Below, in pieces: positions 61,651 to 64,000 of a stretch of 64,000 nucleotides of DNA (position 1 is its first letter; each line of letters opens with the position of its first letter). Under the pieces are notes generated by a model. It had not been told where the DNA came from, searched no databases, and saw nothing but the letters and a program-made list of their open reading frames with translations. The DNA lies in NCBI GenBank assembly GCA_028023455.1, contig JAQFVV010012537.1, forward strand, positions 1,862,001 through 1,926,000, in the 5' to 3' direction. The stretch is from Epiperipatus broadwayi (taxonomy: Eukaryota; Onychophora; Udeonychophora; Euonychophora; Peripatidae). The position numbers and the translations under genes were made by a program.

Positions 61651-62379
61651 TTTTTTTTATTTAATATATATATATTTATTACATTCACAGCTTTGTTCTG
61701 TAGATCATATTAAATAAGTACATATAATTTTTAAAAGGTGTGTTTTTCAGGCTTGCCTCCAGTGCCAAAATTAATCAGTCATGTTTCTGCTTTTTCTTTT
61801 TTGATATGTTTTAAGTGTTGCTTTAATAAACTTTATAATTTTATTCTTTTTTTAAATAGATGTTTTTTAAAATTTCATAAAAGATCATGCATATATACTA
61901 TCTGCTACACATCCATAAATGCACCTATCTTTAGATACTCAAAATAATTTCAAAACAATGATCATTATTATTCAAATATCATCAGTAGACTTTTAAATTT
62001 CTAATATCAGCTTTAAATTGTAAAAACAATAAATAATTGTGATATACTTCTGGCTTACATCTAATTTTGGATTCATATATGCAATTTATATTATTACTAC
62101 AAACAATTATAAACATTTATGACATCAATTAAAAAAGTAGTTTATTAATAAAATATTTATTAGAAATAGTAGTACATAGTTCAATATTTTGAATTTTTTT
62201 TTTAATGACAAAAAAAATTTATAATAAAATAACATAATTTATATTATTATCAAAAATTTATTTGAGATTGGATTAGTAACAAACATATTAAATTATAGAA
62301 AAGTCAACAAAACTGACTTTTTCTAGTAATTTAAATAATTCAAAGGACAACTTAAAAACCAAGATTAAATATCCAAAAT
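61651..62379. other. AT-rich DNA, nothing recognised
   Basis: A/T-rich, non-coding. A short 69-codon open stretch at 61,738-61,947 has no recognisable feature. Confidence 0.5.
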
Positions 62380-62705
62380 GATCACCATTTCTTATTTTTA
62401 CACATACTGTTAAAATAGTGACAACTCTCTCCATACAATAGAAAACAATGGATTCTAGAAGAGTTGTGCATCAAAATCCTTATATAATACCTTCTCATCC
62501 AATATCACCAGACTAGTTTCTACTTCATCTATGATGAGCCTTGGATTTGAGAGCACTGCACGAAGATCTTGGGATCTAATGTAATTGCCAGGAGCCAATC
62601 TTTTATATAAAGCTATGAATTCAAAATAAAAACACAATGTTTTCATTCTAAGCTCATTGTACAGTCATATAAATCTGAACCTAATTCAGTATCTACATTT
62701 TATTG
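62380..62705 (-). mobile_element. diverged hammerhead unit attached to Penelope copy B
   Basis: On the minus strand it has the same block order as the 466-bp units (CTGAATTAGGTTCAGA, AGATCCCAAGATCTTC, CCAAGGCTCATCA, CTAGTCTGG, AGAATCCATTG), strongly diverged. It follows directly after the Penelope 3' spacer, joining near GGAGCCAATAAAATG. This is the link that ties the hammerhead units to the Penelope element. Confidence 0.75.
62497..62546 (-). ncRNA. hammerhead ribozyme remnant, broken core
   Basis: The core reads TAGATGA instead of CTGATGA and stem II is deleted, leaving AGTA before GAAAC. Stem I and GTC are kept. It should not cleave. Confidence 0.65.
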
Positions 62706-63358
62706 GCTCCCTAGAGTGTTTTCATGAAGATTTGTGATGGTGGTGTTCTAGTTGAATTTTTATATTGAACTATTTCCATCATCTAATATGAGTATTGAAT
62801 GTCTTTAGAAACATTTAACTTTACTTAAATATTCCAAATACATTCAACTGTTAGTAATAGCACATCAAACAGGTTAGTATATGCACAATATTTCAAGAGA
62901 TATTACTCTCCCCTCTTCTTCGAATGTTGCTAGCCTGACCAGTGACAGTACTAGCATGGGATTCAAACCTGGACTCTTAGATTCTTGAGTATTAAATTTT
63001 AAGGTAACACTCTAACCAACTGAGCCAATTTGCCAAAGGCAACAGTCAGTAGAAATTTCATATACTTATCTATGAGGTTCCTTCTGATTTCTCCACTTTT
63101 TCCTTAAGAGCAAAGTTGATTAGTGGTTTCCATATATTATGTATAGTCACACTAGGTTGGCTTATGTGATTGTTTTCCATTGTCATGTGAGCAGCTTCTT
63201 TAAATTTTCTTCTTTGTACCTTTTCTCTATACAATATTTTTGCATTTTCCCAATTGATCATATGTTCATTGGCACGTACAAGGTCTGCTACTTTAGGCAC
63301 ATCTGTTTTCTCTTCTAATCATCAGCTTGTGTTCTCATAAGTGCTTTTCAATGGGATG
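62706..63358 (-). mobile_element. Penelope-like element 3' fragment (copy B)
   Basis: On the minus strand: the distal part of the GIY-YIG endonuclease ORF (63,300 downward: VADLVRANEHMINWENAKIL, VQRRKFKEAAHMTM, PSVTIHNIWKPLINFALKEK), then TATGAAATTTCTACTGACTG, a tRNA-like segment (62,950-63,035), a spacer with CTCTTGAAATATTG, and finally the hammerhead unit. It is truncated at its 5' end within the endonuclease domain, where it meets copy C head-to-head. Confidence 0.82.
62950..63035 (-). repeat. tRNA-like segment inside the Penelope 3' region
   Basis: The minus strand reads GGCAAATTGGCTCAGTTGG (A-box-like TGGCTCAGTTGG at 63,027-63,016), then about 46 bases, then GGTTTGAATCCC (B-box-like, 62,969-62,958). 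Between them GAGTGTTA/TAATACTC can form an 8-bp stem. The two boxes are in pol III promoter order and spacing. The acceptor stem does not close, so it is not a functional tRNA gene. Copy A has the same segment, split by the hAT MITE. Confidence 0.75.
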
Positions 63359-63359
63359 A

Positions 63360-64000
63360 CTGGAAAAAGAAAAGATTTATATAAAACAAACTCTTATGAA
63401 AAATGGTTATCCATCAGCTGTTATTAAGAAAACATTAAATAGACAACAAAAAGAACCATCAAGAGAAAAGACAATTACTGGTACTGTAGTGTACCCATAC
63501 ATTCCAAAAATAGCAGACAAATTAAGGAAAATCTGTAATCAGTATAACATCAGAACAGCTTTCCAGAGCCATACCACACTCTGAGGAATTCTAACCAACT
63601 ACAAAGTTTAAACTTGAAATGCTAAAAAGAAAAAAACTGTATTTATGAAATACCATGTAAATATGGAAGAACACATATTGGTGAGACCTGTTGCCCCATT
63701 GAAAAGCATTTGCAAGAACACAAACCGATGATCAGAAAAGAGAAAACAGATGTGTCTAAGGTAGCAGACCATGTATGTGCCAATGAACATATGTTCAATT
63801 GGAAAATACAAAAATATTGGATAGAGAAGAAAACGTACAAAGAAGAAAATTTAAAGAAACTGCTCAACTGACAATGTCAAAAAATCCCATAAGCCAACTT
63901 AGTGTGACTATACATAATGTATGGTAATCAACTTTGCTCTTAGGAAAAAGTGAAGAAATCAGGAGGAACCTCATAGATAAGTATATGAAATTTCTATTGA
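63360..64000 (+). pseudogene. Penelope-like element, GIY-YIG endonuclease region (copy C, runs off the window)
   Basis: The end of the RT linker is readable at 63,400-63,584 (MKNGYPSAVIKKTLN, VVYPYIPKIADKLRKICNQY, NIRTAF). After a frame break comes the endonuclease at about 63,635-63,870: CIYEIPCKYGRTHIGETCCP, then EKHLQEHKPMIRKEKTDVSK, VADHVCANEHMFNWKIQKYW. The paired motif (YEIPC in place of GIY, THIGET in place of YIG) and EH...H spacing fit PLE GIY-YIG domains, which nick target DNA. Stops after 63,870 and the frame break make it inactive. The 3' end continues beyond the window at ATATGAAATTTCTATTGA, the point where copies A and B enter the tRNA-like segment. Confidence 0.85.

Noticed and set aside
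62950-63035. Functional tRNA gene
   Set aside because: A and B boxes are present, but the acceptor arms do not pair and no proper anticodon arm can be drawn.
1-64000. Bacterial features: operons, CRISPR, riboswitches, ribosome binding sites
   Set aside because: The window is eukaryotic repeat DNA. The periodic repeats found are transposon units or satellites, not CRISPR arrays.

Overview
This is eukaryotic, non-coding, repeat-dominated DNA from an animal genome. It is very AT-rich, with many A/T homopolymer and (TA)n runs. It has no operons or long intact ORFs, but holds decayed copies of at least seven transposable-element classes. Jockey-type and RTE-type LINEs, a Ty3/gypsy element with insect-like pol and Penelope-like elements (PLEs) point to an invertebrate. 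An arthropod is my best guess, but nothing here fixes the species. All family calls come from reading motifs and comparing copies inside the window by eye; no database search was possible.

Layout. 0.6-2.0 kb: minus-strand LINE fragment. 2.2 kb: foldback element. 4.8-6.1 kb: old LTR-like remnant, then a small minisatellite. 6.6-10.0 kb: decayed RTE-BovB-like LINE. 10-15 kb: AT-rich DNA. 15.1-23.9 kb: a minus-strand Ty3/gypsy retrotransposon with about 1.7-kb LTRs, flanked on both sides by the same ~380-bp palindromic sequence. 25.4-26.8 kb: terminal-inverted-repeat element carrying a telomere-like hexamer array. 29.5-32.6 kb: three RTE fragments in alternating orientation. 33-39 kb: AT-rich desert with a foldback element. 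39.1-39.7 kb: second copy of the first LINE. 40.0 kb: large foldback. 41.9-42.5 kb: Jockey-like LINE fragment.

45.3-46.6 kb is the only stretch that looks like host gene sequence: a CpG-rich block with a possible first coding exon on the minus strand (hydrophobic leader, good start context, GTGAGT donor). 47.4-60.4 kb is a nest of RTE copies (one near full length at 50.2-54.4 kb, another in opposite orientation at 54.8-58.0 kb) hit by insertions of a ~460-bp unit.

The most interesting system is at 48-64 kb. The ~460-bp unit occurs alone, as a tandem pair and as a minus-strand tandem trio. Each copy carries a type I hammerhead self-cleaving ribozyme fold (seven copies, five with a well-kept core). 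Two insertions, at 48.1 and 52.5 kb, have 13-14 bp target-site duplications inside RTE copies. In the 62.4-63.4 kb copy the same unit lies just downstream of a PLE GIY-YIG endonuclease tail and a tRNA-like segment. I therefore read the units as PLE pseudo-LTRs or PLE-mobilised retrozymes. Hammerheads in PLEs are already known. The tRNA-like block between endonuclease and hammerhead unit, the shared ATTA insertion boundary and the repeated use of RTE copies as targets are the parts that look less described.
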